A DNA stretch of 64,000 bases from Planctomycetota bacterium (lineage in GTDB: Bacteria; Planctomycetota; UBA1135): the NCBI GenBank assembly GCA_008501825.1, contig QQUA01000004.1, positions 248,001 to 312,000 of the forward strand. Direction: 5' to 3'. Shown one piece after another: positions 9,461 to 18,747 of this stretch; the first letter of the stretch is position 1; the number at the start of each line of letters is the position of its first letter. The notes beneath the pieces were generated by a model. That model was not told where the DNA came from, ran no database searches, and saw only the letters and a list, made by a program, of their open reading frames with translations. Made by a program: the position numbers and the translations under genes.

Positions 9461-10483
9461 CTAAGGCAAACCTACGGTTTCCCGACCCTGCAGACCGGAA
9501 AGGATTTCTATGCGCTCCCCGGCGGCCGGCCCGGCTCGTACCGCCCGGCGCTGCCAGCGACCGTCTCGCTCGACCAGCACCATCTCCACCTGACCGACGC
9601 GGAACAAGGCGGCTTTGGGAACGCTGATTCTTTCCCGCTCCCCGACCGGATACTGCAAGATGCCGAAGGTGCCGGGCGCCGGTTCTTCTCCGGAGACTTT
9701 CAAGTCCACCGGAAGGGGCACCCGAATGCGAATGGTTCGACTTCGAGGATCGCTGCTAGGGGCCACTTCCTGCACCTGGGCTTGCCCTTGGCCGGCTCCC
9801 AATTTCCAAATCAACTCCGCACCCAAAGCGGCGTGGTCTCGATCCCCGACTGGAATGTGGGCTTCCAGACTCAAACGCATCGGATCGTAAAGGGAATAAA
9901 GAGGAGTCCCGGGAACCGCCAGATCGCCGGGCCCGACCAATCGCTCTTCCACCACCCCGTCCACGGGAGCTTCGACTTTGGCGTAGGAAAGATTGGTTTC
10001 CGCCACCGCCAGTATGGCCTTGGCTTGTTTCAGCGCCGTCTGGGCCGCATCTCGCTCGCTGGCCGGAGCCACTTTTTGTTGAAACAGCCGCTCCACCCGA
10101 TCGGCCTCGGCCTGAGCCAACTCCACCGCCGCCAATGCAGCGTCCCGATTGGTCCTCAATACTGCGGAGTTCAATTCAGCCAAGAGTTGGCCGCGGTGCA
10201 CTCGGTCTCCGACCTCGGCATGCACTTGCAACACCCGACCGGTCACTTCCGAGGCCACTTGGATGTGGTCCAGGGATCGAACCGTGGCGGTGACCTCTCG
10301 GAAGATGGCCACCCGTTCCCGCAAGGCGGAAGCCTGAGAGGCCGGTGCCGGGACTTCGGCAATGGAAGCCAGCTCGACCCCGTCGGCGGGATTTTGTGAA
10401 ACCGGCCCGCAACTTGCACCTGCTGCCAGGCCCAAGAAAAGAAGAAGCGATCTTTTCAAAGCTAACCAGGTATTCCTTGGCAA
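9461..10483 (-). CDS. RND efflux periplasmic adaptor (membrane fusion) lipoprotein
   Basis: Lipobox-like LGLAAGASC; lipoyl/hairpin/beta-barrel organisation (VTGRVLQVHAEVGDRVHRGQLLAEL, VDGVVEERLVGPGDLAVPGTPLYSL). TTG start overlapping arsR by 22 nt. Confidence 0.9.
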   Translation of the reverse strand: MPRNTWLALKRSLLLFLGLAAGASCGPVSQNPADGVELASIAEVPAPASQASALRERVAIFREVTATVRSLDHIQVASEVTGRVLQVHAEVGDRVHRGQLLAELNSAVLRTNRDAALAAVELAQAEADRVERLFQQKVAPASERDAAQTALKQAKAILAVAETNLSYAKVEAPVDGVVEERLVGPGDLAVPGTPLYSLYDPMRLSLEAHIPVGDRDHAALGAELIWKLGAGQGQAQVQEVAPSSDPRSRTIRIRVPLPVDLKVSGEEPAPGTFGILQYPVGERERISVPKAALFRVGQVEMVLVERDGRWQRRAVRAGPAAGERIEILSGLQGRETVGLP

Positions 10484-10770
10484 TGCTCGCGGATGCAGCC
10501 AATCAAGCGAACCAGGGCCTTGATTTGCAAGCGATAGATCATCCGCTGGCCATCCCGGTGGGCGGTCAAAATGCCATGCTCACGCATGACTGCCAAATGT
10601 TGGCTGGCCACCGGCTGGCTGCAACCGACGATCTCCGCGATCTCGCCTACGGAGCACTCGGTCTTGCTCAGAAGATCGATGATCCTCAAACGAATTGGGT
10701 GAGCAGCGACTCGAATGATCGGAGCTGCTTGGGTCAATTCGTCCATGCTCAGAAGATCGGCCGTAGACAT
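10462..10770 (-). CDS. ArsR/SmtB-family winged-helix transcriptional regulator
   Basis: AHPIRLRIIDLLSKTECSVGEIAEIVGCSQPVASQHLAVMREHGILTAHRDGQRMIYRL. Confidence 0.93.
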   Translation of the reverse strand: MSTADLLSMDELTQAAPIIRVAAHPIRLRIIDLLSKTECSVGEIAEIVGCSQPVASQHLAVMREHGILTAHRDGQRMIYRLQIKALVRLIGCIREHCQGIPG

Positions 10771-10778
10771 CTTGACTT

Positions 10779-10807
10779 TTGAATATACCCTGTGCCATAT
10801 GTTTCAA
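10779..10807. promoter_or_regulatory. Candidate ArsR-family operator (imperfect inverted repeat)
   Basis: TTGAATATAccctgtgccATATGTTTCAA, just upstream of the arsR start codon; A/T-rich ATAT-containing arms resemble ArsR/SmtB operators. Confidence 0.4.
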
Positions 10808-10833
10808 GGTCTATTTTTCCAGAAATCCAAATT

Positions 10834-13038
10834 TCACGAGGATTGAGCGGGAGCCGGACGGGCACGGCTCCGTGGCTTTAACCACTGACTCACACTAAAG
10901 ATCGGCCAACCAGGATGAGTGAAGGCCGGCAATACGAAGAGGTTGGCGATCATGGCGGAAAAGGCACCCAGAGCAGTCAAGGCGCCGAACCGAGCCGTCG
11001 GCGGGAACCCGGACAGGGCCAATACGGTGAATCCCAGCGACAAAGAAATCGAAGACACCACGGCAGCTTCCCCAACCCGCTCGAAAGCCTGGAAGCTGGC
11101 CCGGACACCGCTGCGACCCAAAGCGGCATGAAGGATGTGGAAGGTGTTGTCCACCGCCAAGCCGAGGACCACGGCGGCCACCATCACCGTGGCGGCATCC
11201 AGCCGGAATCCGAATAGCCAAGTGGCGGCCAGAGCCACGGCAACCGGGAATAAGTTGGTCACCAAGACGGCCAGGAATTGGCGAACCGTGCGAACCACCA
11301 ACAAAAACAGCAAGGTGGTGGCCACCACGGTTAGGGCCAGCGAACTGAACAAGGTGCTGACCAGTCGATCCTGCATGTCCAACAACAGAGGCAGGCTGCC
11401 CCCCAGGAGCACCTCGGCATCATTTTCCGCCGCCCAGGCGTCTCCGGCGGCTTGCACCGAGTCAATCATCTCGTGGGTCAAATACGAACCGGCGGTCAGC
11501 AAGCGAGCGGTCCAACGAGCCCACTCCCCTTCGACGTCCACCCGGCCGGCCTCACGAAGCAGGCGGTCGGCCACCACGCCGGCCCCGATCGGCACCACTG
11601 ATTCCAAATCGCGGTGGACCTCCACCGGCCCCAAGATCCCGGTGACGTGCTCCAACCGCAGGAGCCGCTGATTCAAATCGGTGCGCCGCAGCTCGCTGGC
11701 CCGCCAAGGCCGGCCGTCTTTGTGTCGAGCCATGACTTCCAACGTGGTCAAGCCACCGCCCTCGGCTTCGATCTCCAGGAACTGTTGCCGAACCGGATTG
11801 TGGGCCGGGAAATAATCGAGATTGCTGGCGTCTTGATGCAATCGGAAAGGAGCCATGCCTCCCAATACGAAAATCAAGACCGTGGCCGCTTGGACCGGAT
11901 AGCGCCAACGAAGGGAAAAGCGAACCGGCGCCCGCCAATTGCGGCCCGGTTTGGCGTTGGCCACCGGCATCTTCATCGGCAAACGCGCCAACAATTCCGG
12001 CAGACCGAGCAGCATCAACGGAGCGAAAATCACCATGATGCCGGCCACCGACAAACCCAAACGACGGACCGGTTCTACGTCGCTTAAGGCAAAGACCGAA
12101 AATCCAACCGCGGTCGTCACCGCCGCCAACAAGCCCGCCGGTAGTTTGTGTTTTCGGGCCAGTGCGGCGGCTTGTTCCTGAGTCGCTCCCTTCGCCAAAT
12201 GCTGGCGAAACGTCGCAACCAAATGCAAAGTGGAAGCCAGCATCAAAACGAAGGCGAGCGGGCCTCCGGTAACTAGAATCAAATTCGAAGGCCAGCCGAG
12301 AAAGCGGGATCCCGATCGAATGGCGCATAGGGCTGCAGCCGCCGGCAAGATGGCCAAAACGCCGAGAGATACGGAACGAAGCGCCAAAATCAAACCCATG
12401 AGGGCCACCACTCCGAGCAACGGAGCAAAAATATTTTCCACCTTGGCGGCTTCTTGATCCAAAGCTGCAGAAAGCATCGGATGGCCGGTAGCCCGCATGC
12501 GCAAACCGTGTTCCTCCGCTTCCGCCTCCAATTCGAACACCACGGCGGCCAAACGATTGCGGTCAATCTGGCCGGCGTCGGCGGAAAGGCGCAAAAAGAA
12601 ATCCGCCCGGGCAGGTTTCAGTTGAACCTGATTCAAACTTTGGGCCAGCGGGCGCTTTAAGGCTCGCTTGAAAATGTCTCGCGGATCTCCGCCGGGGTCC
12701 AATTGCAAGCGGAACGGGTCCAACAAAAAATCGGTTCCGGGAATCGCCAGCAAGCGAGGCCCCAAAGCGTGGAGCCACTGCATTTGCTCTTCGTCGTCGG
12801 GATCGAAACGATCCGCCCGAATCACCAGGCCTTCGTCCCCGCCGAAACGCTTGCGCAAGGTACGAAAACCGTCATCCACCGAATCTTGGCTGAGCCATAT
12901 GTCCAAGCGGTTGTCCGATGGCCATCCCGCAGCATAAACCGCCAAGCCGACGCAAGCTGCAAGCACCAAGGCCAGAAGCCCATAGCCAGGCAGTCGCTTG
13001 CGGGTCTCGGTGGTGAAGGTGGGAAGTCGGGAACGCAA
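10834..13038 (-). CDS. MMPL/RND-superfamily predicted exporter
   Basis: 734 aa, two RND-like halves: ILALRSVSLGVLAILPAAAAL..., VVLGLAVDNTFHILHA. TTG start with an in-frame stop just upstream. Confidence 0.85.
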   Translation of the reverse strand: MRSRLPTFTTETRKRLPGYGLLALVLAACVGLAVYAAGWPSDNRLDIWLSQDSVDDGFRTLRKRFGGDEGLVIRADRFDPDDEEQMQWLHALGPRLLAIPGTDFLLDPFRLQLDPGGDPRDIFKRALKRPLAQSLNQVQLKPARADFFLRLSADAGQIDRNRLAAVVFELEAEAEEHGLRMRATGHPMLSAALDQEAAKVENIFAPLLGVVALMGLILALRSVSLGVLAILPAAAALCAIRSGSRFLGWPSNLILVTGGPLAFVLMLASTLHLVATFRQHLAKGATQEQAAALARKHKLPAGLLAAVTTAVGFSVFALSDVEPVRRLGLSVAGIMVIFAPLMLLGLPELLARLPMKMPVANAKPGRNWRAPVRFSLRWRYPVQAATVLIFVLGGMAPFRLHQDASNLDYFPAHNPVRQQFLEIEAEGGGLTTLEVMARHKDGRPWRASELRRTDLNQRLLRLEHVTGILGPVEVHRDLESVVPIGAGVVADRLLREAGRVDVEGEWARWTARLLTAGSYLTHEMIDSVQAAGDAWAAENDAEVLLGGSLPLLLDMQDRLVSTLFSSLALTVVATTLLFLLVVRTVRQFLAVLVTNLFPVAVALAATWLFGFRLDAATVMVAAVVLGLAVDNTFHILHAALGRSGVRASFQAFERVGEAAVVSSISLSLGFTVLALSGFPPTARFGALTALGAFSAMIANLFVLPAFTHPGWPIFSVSQWLKPRSRARPAPAQSS

Positions 13039-13431
13039 CTCAGCCGTGAAAGTCGCTTAGGCGGAATGCCGCCGGGCCAGGGGAACCTTTGGTGGGATTT
13101 TTGGGTCCGCCCTTGCGGCCGGGGACCACCCCAGGCCCCAAAACAGCATACGGATGCCCACTCCAATCAGCAGGCGCCGAGGCAAAAGAATGCCAGGCTT
13201 TGCCGGCGGATTCATCCGAATACAAAACCAGCTGCAAGACCGAAGTCCTGCAGCTGATTTCCTTTTCCCCTTTGCAACCTAGCCTGCGATTGCCATCCCC
13301 CTGCAATCAACAGGCCATAAAGAAGAGAACCCATGCGCAGCAATCCTTCGTCGGATCGCCAGCCCGAACTCCTTGAGCATTTCCTGAAGGAATTTTTCTG
13401 AAAATTTGAAATTTCTCAGAAGCTGGGGCAA

Positions 13432-13453
13432 AAACAGGCATTTACGCCTGTTT
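13432..13453 (-). terminator. Rho-independent terminator of prmA
   Basis: Minus strand reads AAACAGGC GTAAAT GCCTGTTT followed by T-run (GCCTGTTTTTG); perfect 8-bp stem directly after the prmA stop. Confidence 0.75.
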
Positions 13454-14373
13454 CATTGCTTAACTAGGGCTCCGGCTACCCACCTTCCGCGGCTGCTGGT
13501 CCACTCCAGGCGCAAATCGCTCCGCTTCAAGCCGAGAAAAGTGCCTTCCGCCTTGCGATCCAGAATGCCTCCCACGAACAACCGACCTCCGGGCGCCAGC
13601 AAGCGATGGAAATCGGCGGCGTGGTCCCGGACCAGATCGGAATGCAGGTTGGCCATCACCGCCTGCCAGCGACCACCGGCGGATTCCAGGGTTCCTCGCC
13701 AGAAGCGGCAGCGCTGAGCCACTCGATTCAAAGCCGCCGTTTCCTGGGCTTGGGCCGGGCTTTGGGGATCGGGATCCATGCCGGCAACCTTGGGTACTCC
13801 CAAAACCGCGGCGGCCACCGCCAGGATTCCGGAACCGGTCCCCAAATCGATCAAATCGGCCGGTGGCCGGTTGCGACACCAACGCTGCAAGACTTTCAAG
13901 GCCAGTCTGGTAGAAGCGTGGCCACCGGTGCCGAAGGCCGATCCAGCCTTCAAACACAAGGGCTGATCCCGGTCTCGAGTCGGAAAATTTCGGGGATCGT
14001 GAAACTCGGCATGAACCACCAGATTTCCGCAACGGAAAGCCTTCCAACGCTTGCGCCAAAGAGCTTCCCAGTCTTGCTCCTGCCGCCGTTCCACTTGGAT
14101 TCGCCAACTTCCCTGCGGCCATTCGAAGGCCTTCGCCACCGTTTCCGTCAAGGCTCGCAATCGAGAAACCTCCTGCTCTTCGGTCACGACCACGATTTCA
14201 GGATCCGCCCCCACCTGACCGCCCTCTCCTTCCAAGAGGCCGGCCGGAAAGGTTTGCTCGGCAACGGCGGCCTCGAAACCGGCTTCCCGAAAGTGCCACA
14301 ACAAGCTTTCTTCCCAGCCGGGAGGGTGGGTAAGGGTGACGCGCCAAAGAGGTTTCAGGGGTTTCGCATCCAT
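13453..14373 (-). CDS. prmA: Ribosomal protein L11 methyltransferase
   Basis: KAGSAFGTGGHASTRLALKVLQRW and IDLGTGSGILAVAAAVLGVPKVAGMDPDP; PrmA-like length and organisation. Confidence 0.88.
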   Translation of the reverse strand: MDAKPLKPLWRVTLTHPPGWEESLLWHFREAGFEAAVAEQTFPAGLLEGEGGQVGADPEIVVVTEEQEVSRLRALTETVAKAFEWPQGSWRIQVERRQEQDWEALWRKRWKAFRCGNLVVHAEFHDPRNFPTRDRDQPLCLKAGSAFGTGGHASTRLALKVLQRWCRNRPPADLIDLGTGSGILAVAAAVLGVPKVAGMDPDPQSPAQAQETAALNRVAQRCRFWRGTLESAGGRWQAVMANLHSDLVRDHAADFHRLLAPGGRLFVGGILDRKAEGTFLGLKRSDLRLEWTSSRGRWVAGALVKQ

Positions 14374-14394
14374 GGTGGCGCCCCTTAGGATGCC

Positions 14395-15066
14395 TTGGCC
14401 ATGGCGCGAAAGGTCTCAAAACGAGAATCCAAAGAAAACCGGCGCAAGCGTGCCCAAAAAATCCTGAGGCGCTTGCGACGCCATTTCCCCGAGGCGGCAA
14501 CCGCCTTGGACCATCACGATCCGTGGCAACTGCTGGTAGCCACCATTCTTTCCGCTCAGTGCACCGACGAGCGGGTCAATCAAGTGACGCCGGCTCTGTT
14601 TCGCCACTATCCGCGAATCCAAGATTTCGCCGAAAGCCCGAACGGTGAGTTGGAACAACTCATCCGCTCCACCGGATTCTTCAACAACAAAGCCAAAAAC
14701 ATCCGAGGGGCGGCCCGCCGAGTACTGGAAGTCCATCAGGGCCAGGTTCCCGATGAAATGGAGGCTTTATTGGCTCTTCCCGGGGTAGCTCGGAAAACCG
14801 CCAATTGCGTCTTGGGGACCGCTTTCGGCAAAAATGTCGGCGTGGTGGTCGACACTCACGTAGGCCGATTGGCCCGGCGCTTCGGCTTCACTGCGGAGAA
14901 GAATCCGGTGAAAGTGGAAAGAGACTTGATGGAGCTCTTTCCCCAAAAAAGTTGGACCTATTTGTCCCACGCACTGATCTTGCACGGTCGAGCCACCTGC
15001 AAGGCTCGCAAAGCAGATTGCGAATCCTGTAAATTCGCCGACCTCTGCCCGCAAATCGAAGTCTAG
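14395..15066 (+). CDS. nth: Endonuclease III
   Basis: LLVATILSAQCTDERVNQVTPALF, LPGVARKTANCVLGTAFG, VDTHVGRLARRFG; C-x6-C-x2-C-x5-C [4Fe-4S] motif CKARKADCESCKFADLC. Start may be 14401. Confidence 0.95.
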   Translation: MAMARKVSKRESKENRRKRAQKILRRLRRHFPEAATALDHHDPWQLLVATILSAQCTDERVNQVTPALFRHYPRIQDFAESPNGELEQLIRSTGFFNNKAKNIRGAARRVLEVHQGQVPDEMEALLALPGVARKTANCVLGTAFGKNVGVVVDTHVGRLARRFGFTAEKNPVKVERDLMELFPQKSWTYLSHALILHGRATCKARKADCESCKFADLCPQIEV

Positions 15067-15143
15067 CTTTTTCTGTTCGGTTTTCGCTTTCGCCCCGTTC
15101 TTGCTAAAAAAGGCCGATACCCGGTCCAGCAGCGAGAACACCC

Positions 15144-16673
15144 ATGTTGTTAAGAATCTTACTGTTCGGTGGCTTCCTTCTCGGATCCGCCGCCACTGTA
15201 GAAGCGCAGGCGACCCTTCACCGTTTCCCAGGCACTTCGCCTTTGGAACAAAGCGGTTTACGACTGTCCATGTTGGGTGATTTGGACGGTGACCAAGTCG
15301 CCGATTTCCTGGTCGCCACCCCCTTGGCCGAAGTTGGCGGCGTGGTGGAAGCCGGTCGAGCGGAAATCTATTCCGGAGCCACCCGCACCCTCATCAGGAC
15401 CCACGCCGGTACGAATACCGGCCAACATTTGGGTTGGGCCTCCGATGATGTCGGCGACTTGGATTTCGACGGCCTGGATGATTATTTGTTGGCCAGTCCG
15501 GGATGGGACGGCGGCCGGGTCCAACTTTTATCCGGTGCCGACGGCTCCCTGATCCACGAAAAAAGCGGTCAAGCGAGTTATGACGATTTCGGCACCGCGG
15601 TCGCCGGCGGTGGAGACGTCAACGGCGACGGTCTGCCTGACTTTGCCATCACCTCGGTCTACTTTGGCGATTTGAACGTCTACAGCGGTTTTGATTTCTC
15701 GTTGATCCATCAAATCGAAGCTTGCTGCTCCTGGGGAGGATCCCTCAGTCTGTTTCAAGATCTGGACCAGGACGGTTTCGACGAAGTCGCATGGGGAAGT
15801 TTCTGGGATGATGAGGTGGCTGTATATTCCGGCCAAACCGGAGCCTTGCTCCATTTCTTTTCCGGCCCTTCGCATTCAGATTTCGGACGTTCCATTGCCG
15901 CGATTCCGGACATCAACGGCGACGGCATCGAAGAAATTGCCATTGGCTCGCCTTTGGATTCCACCCAAGGTCAAAACGCCGGCCGGGTAGTTGTGTACTC
16001 AGGTTCCGATGGCGCCTTCCTGCAGGAATTCTTCGGGCAATCCCAAGAACAATTCGGCTATGCCATAAGCGGCGGAGACTTCGATCAGGATGGCTTCGGA
16101 GATTTGGCCGTGGGTGCCTATCTTAGTGACGAAAACGGTTCCAACGCCGGGAGTTGTCGCATCATCGACGGTGCATCCTGGCAATTCCGCTTCACCTTGA
16201 CCGGGGAAGCGGCCAACGATCATTTCGGAAAGAGTCTCTCGCAGCGAGCCGCCGACGTAGATGACGACGGTTTTCCCGATTTCTTGGTCGGCGCCCCGGA
16301 TGCCGACCCGAACGGTATCTTCGGAGCCGGAGAAACTTTTTTGATTTCCGGCCATTCCGGCATGGCGGTGCAGGCTGTAGAACCGGGAATTGCCGGCCAA
16401 AACAACACCGTAATCGTCGATCGCTGCACTCCAGGAGAAGGGGTTTATTTAACCTACAGTCTCCAGCGGGGAAGCCATGCGGTTCCGGGCTGCAACGGTC
16501 TTTTCCTGGATTTGGATCAACCGAGTTTGGCAGGAATTCAAACAGCTTCAGGCATCGGCCGTGCCACTTTTACCGGTCCGGTACCGGCGAGTTTGCAAGG
16601 CAGACGCCTTCACTTACAAGCGCTGGAGCCGAGGCTTTGCCGCAAGAGCCAAGTTCGTCCGCAAGATTTTTGA
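15144..16673 (+). CDS. Secreted FG-GAP/integrin-alpha-like beta-propeller protein
   Basis: Signal peptide (LLRILLFGGFLLGSAATVEAQA) and seven D-x-D-x-DG FG-GAP motifs (DLDGDQVADFLVATP ... DVDDDGFPDFLVGAP); C-terminal YSL module. Confidence 0.85.
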   Translation: MLLRILLFGGFLLGSAATVEAQATLHRFPGTSPLEQSGLRLSMLGDLDGDQVADFLVATPLAEVGGVVEAGRAEIYSGATRTLIRTHAGTNTGQHLGWASDDVGDLDFDGLDDYLLASPGWDGGRVQLLSGADGSLIHEKSGQASYDDFGTAVAGGGDVNGDGLPDFAITSVYFGDLNVYSGFDFSLIHQIEACCSWGGSLSLFQDLDQDGFDEVAWGSFWDDEVAVYSGQTGALLHFFSGPSHSDFGRSIAAIPDINGDGIEEIAIGSPLDSTQGQNAGRVVVYSGSDGAFLQEFFGQSQEQFGYAISGGDFDQDGFGDLAVGAYLSDENGSNAGSCRIIDGASWQFRFTLTGEAANDHFGKSLSQRAADVDDDGFPDFLVGAPDADPNGIFGAGETFLISGHSGMAVQAVEPGIAGQNNTVIVDRCTPGEGVYLTYSLQRGSHAVPGCNGLFLDLDQPSLAGIQTASGIGRATFTGPVPASLQGRRLHLQALEPRLCRKSQVRPQDF

Positions 16674-16748
16674 CCCAAGGGCGAGATCCGCATCTCGTTG
16701 TGGTTTAGAATCGGCCTGGATTCCCATTCTCAAGAGGAAATCCAGGCC

Positions 16749-17300
16749 GTGACTTTCCGCCCCACCGTTTTGCAAACTGACCGCCTTGTGTTGCGCACGC
16801 CGCAACGGGATGACGTGGATGGCCTGCTCACCATGTTGGGTGATCCCGAGGCCATGAAATACGTCGGTCAAGGCAAAACCATGAACCGCCAACAAGTCGA
16901 AGCCGATGTCGATCGCTGGATCGCCCTGGAACAAGAATGCGGTTTATGCCTTTGGACCGTCCGAAAGCAAATGGCTCAAGGTCGGGAACAAGTCATCGGC
17001 CATTGTGGTTTGATCTACATGCGGCGGTCAGGAAGCCAAACCCGCGGGCCGGAAGTGGAATTGGCCTATGGCTTCGCCCGGTCGTTTTGGGGCCAAGGAT
17101 TTGCCACCGAGGCCGGCCGCGCCGCCTTGGAATATGGCTTTTCCAACTTGGATCTGGATTCCATTCTGGCCATCACCTATCCGGAGAACTTAGCTTCGCA
17201 GAAGGTGCTGCTTAAACTCGACTTCGAACCCTTGGGAAGAACCGAGAAGTATTACGACATTGAAGCCGAGTTTTTCCGTCGATTGCGGCAGCCTTCTTAG
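16749..17300 (+). CDS. GNAT-family N-acetyltransferase (RimJ/RimL type)
   Basis: LQTDRLVLRTPQRDDVDGLLTMLGDPEAMKYVG ... ELAYGFARSFWGQGFATEAGRAALEYGFSNLDLDSILAITYPENLASQKVLLKLDFEPLG. GTG start at 16749 preferred over 16698. Confidence 0.85.
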   Translation: MTFRPTVLQTDRLVLRTPQRDDVDGLLTMLGDPEAMKYVGQGKTMNRQQVEADVDRWIALEQECGLCLWTVRKQMAQGREQVIGHCGLIYMRRSGSQTRGPEVELAYGFARSFWGQGFATEAGRAALEYGFSNLDLDSILAITYPENLASQKVLLKLDFEPLGRTEKYYDIEAEFFRRLRQPS

Positions 17301-18652
17301 CCTTCGTGGCTGCCCAGGCCATCGGCATCACGCCAGGGACTTCTGCCGATTCCTGGCCAAATCCGGAGCATGCCGAACAAGGCCCGGAGAAATATCCAGG
17401 CGCCGGTAACCGCCCATACCCAAGCATATGCCTGGGGATGGCCGGTGGGAATCAGAAGCAACAACCCTATCCCACAAATCGTGGCCAACGTCATGACTTT
17501 GCGCAGATAGGCGAAGTCTCGAGTTCCCCAATGAATGCCGTCGGTAACGAAACTCAATGAATTCAACGGCTGACTCAAGGCGGCCCAAACCCAAGCTCCA
17601 TGGAACCAAGGTCGGGCTTCTTCCGGTACAAACCAAGGCAAGAATAAGGGTTCTCCCAGCAGCATGACGGCAGTCAAGACAAAACCGGTGGCCAAACTCC
17701 AGCGGCAAGCCAAAGCGGCTACCTGCTTCGCTACTGCAAAGCGGTTTGCGCCCAAGAAATACCCGACCAGGCTTTGAGCGCTGGCGGCAAAGGCGTCCAA
17801 TACCAAAGCGGTGAAGAACCAAACCTGGCGTATGCTTTGGTGGGCGGCGCCCGCTCCAGGGTCTATTTGATTGGCCACTCGGGTTGCGAATAAAAGGAAC
17901 AAGCTCAATAAACCGGTGCGGAGAAACAAATCCCCTCCCACCCGCAACAAAGCCGGAGCCCCGCGAAAGCGCAGCATCGGTGCCCCAAGCTGTCGACCGA
18001 CCGCCCAGAAACTCAAGCCGGCTCCAAACCATTGGCTAAAGGTGGAGGCCCAGGCGGCACCTGCGATGCCGAAAGCTGGAACCGGCCCCCAACCGAAGAT
18101 CAACAAGCGATCCAACAATATGTTCAACAAGTTCAGGGCCACGGCAATGACCAATGGGATCTGCATGCATTGCAATCCGCGCAAGGTGCCGAAGCCGGCC
18201 ATGATCATTAAAACCGCCGGCGCTCCCATCAAGCGGATGCCCATGTACTCCCGGGCAGCTTGCAGGACTTCGCCTTCCGCCCCCAAGGCCCTGGCTGCAG
18301 GAGTCAAGACGAAAAAAGCCGCCAGGCAAAGAACCACGCCGAAAGCGGCGGCCAGGAAAAAGGCTAAATAGCTCCTTTCACGAGCTTGATCCTTGCGTCC
18401 AGCTCCGTACGCCAAGGCAACTTCGGTTTGCGTTCCGATGCCGAGGAAATTGAAAATCCAAAATATCGAGGAAAGGGCAATGGTGCCCACTCCAAGCCCG
18501 GCCAAAGGCACGGTACCCAGGGAGGCCACAAAAGCCGTGTCCACCATCCCGGTTACCGGTTCGGCAATAAGGGAAAGAAGCACCGGGACGGCAAGGGCCA
18601 ACAAAGTCCTGCGCGGCCTTTGCTCGAACGGATGGGGACGGGCGGAGCTCAT
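17297..18652 (-). CDS. MATE-family efflux transporter
   Basis: 451-aa polytopic protein; LALAVPVLLSLIAEPVTGMVDTAFVASLGTVPLAGLGVG and GLQCMQIPLVIAVALNLLNILLDRLLIFG. Confidence 0.92.
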   Translation of the reverse strand: MSSARPHPFEQRPRRTLLALAVPVLLSLIAEPVTGMVDTAFVASLGTVPLAGLGVGTIALSSIFWIFNFLGIGTQTEVALAYGAGRKDQARERSYLAFFLAAAFGVVLCLAAFFVLTPAARALGAEGEVLQAAREYMGIRLMGAPAVLMIMAGFGTLRGLQCMQIPLVIAVALNLLNILLDRLLIFGWGPVPAFGIAGAAWASTFSQWFGAGLSFWAVGRQLGAPMLRFRGAPALLRVGGDLFLRTGLLSLFLLFATRVANQIDPGAGAAHQSIRQVWFFTALVLDAFAASAQSLVGYFLGANRFAVAKQVAALACRWSLATGFVLTAVMLLGEPLFLPWFVPEEARPWFHGAWVWAALSQPLNSLSFVTDGIHWGTRDFAYLRKVMTLATICGIGLLLLIPTGHPQAYAWVWAVTGAWIFLRALFGMLRIWPGIGRSPWRDADGLGSHEG

Positions 18653-18747
18653 GCTCGGTGCCTTCGGAGGCGGTAAGCCAGAAGACTCTATCCCGATTCG
18701 ACGCCGGCGGGTCGAACCGGGGACGATGCCGCGGCATGTTAGATTAG

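Noticed and set aside
9053-10399. 448-aa plus-strand ORF
   Set aside because: Antisense to the RND permease and adaptor genes; spans two real genes and has no domain.
13040-13306. 88-aa minus-strand ORF upstream of the MMPL exporter
   Set aside because: No recognisable domain or signal; overlaps an intergenic hairpin (cagctgcaaga...tcctgcagctg). Not supported as a gene.
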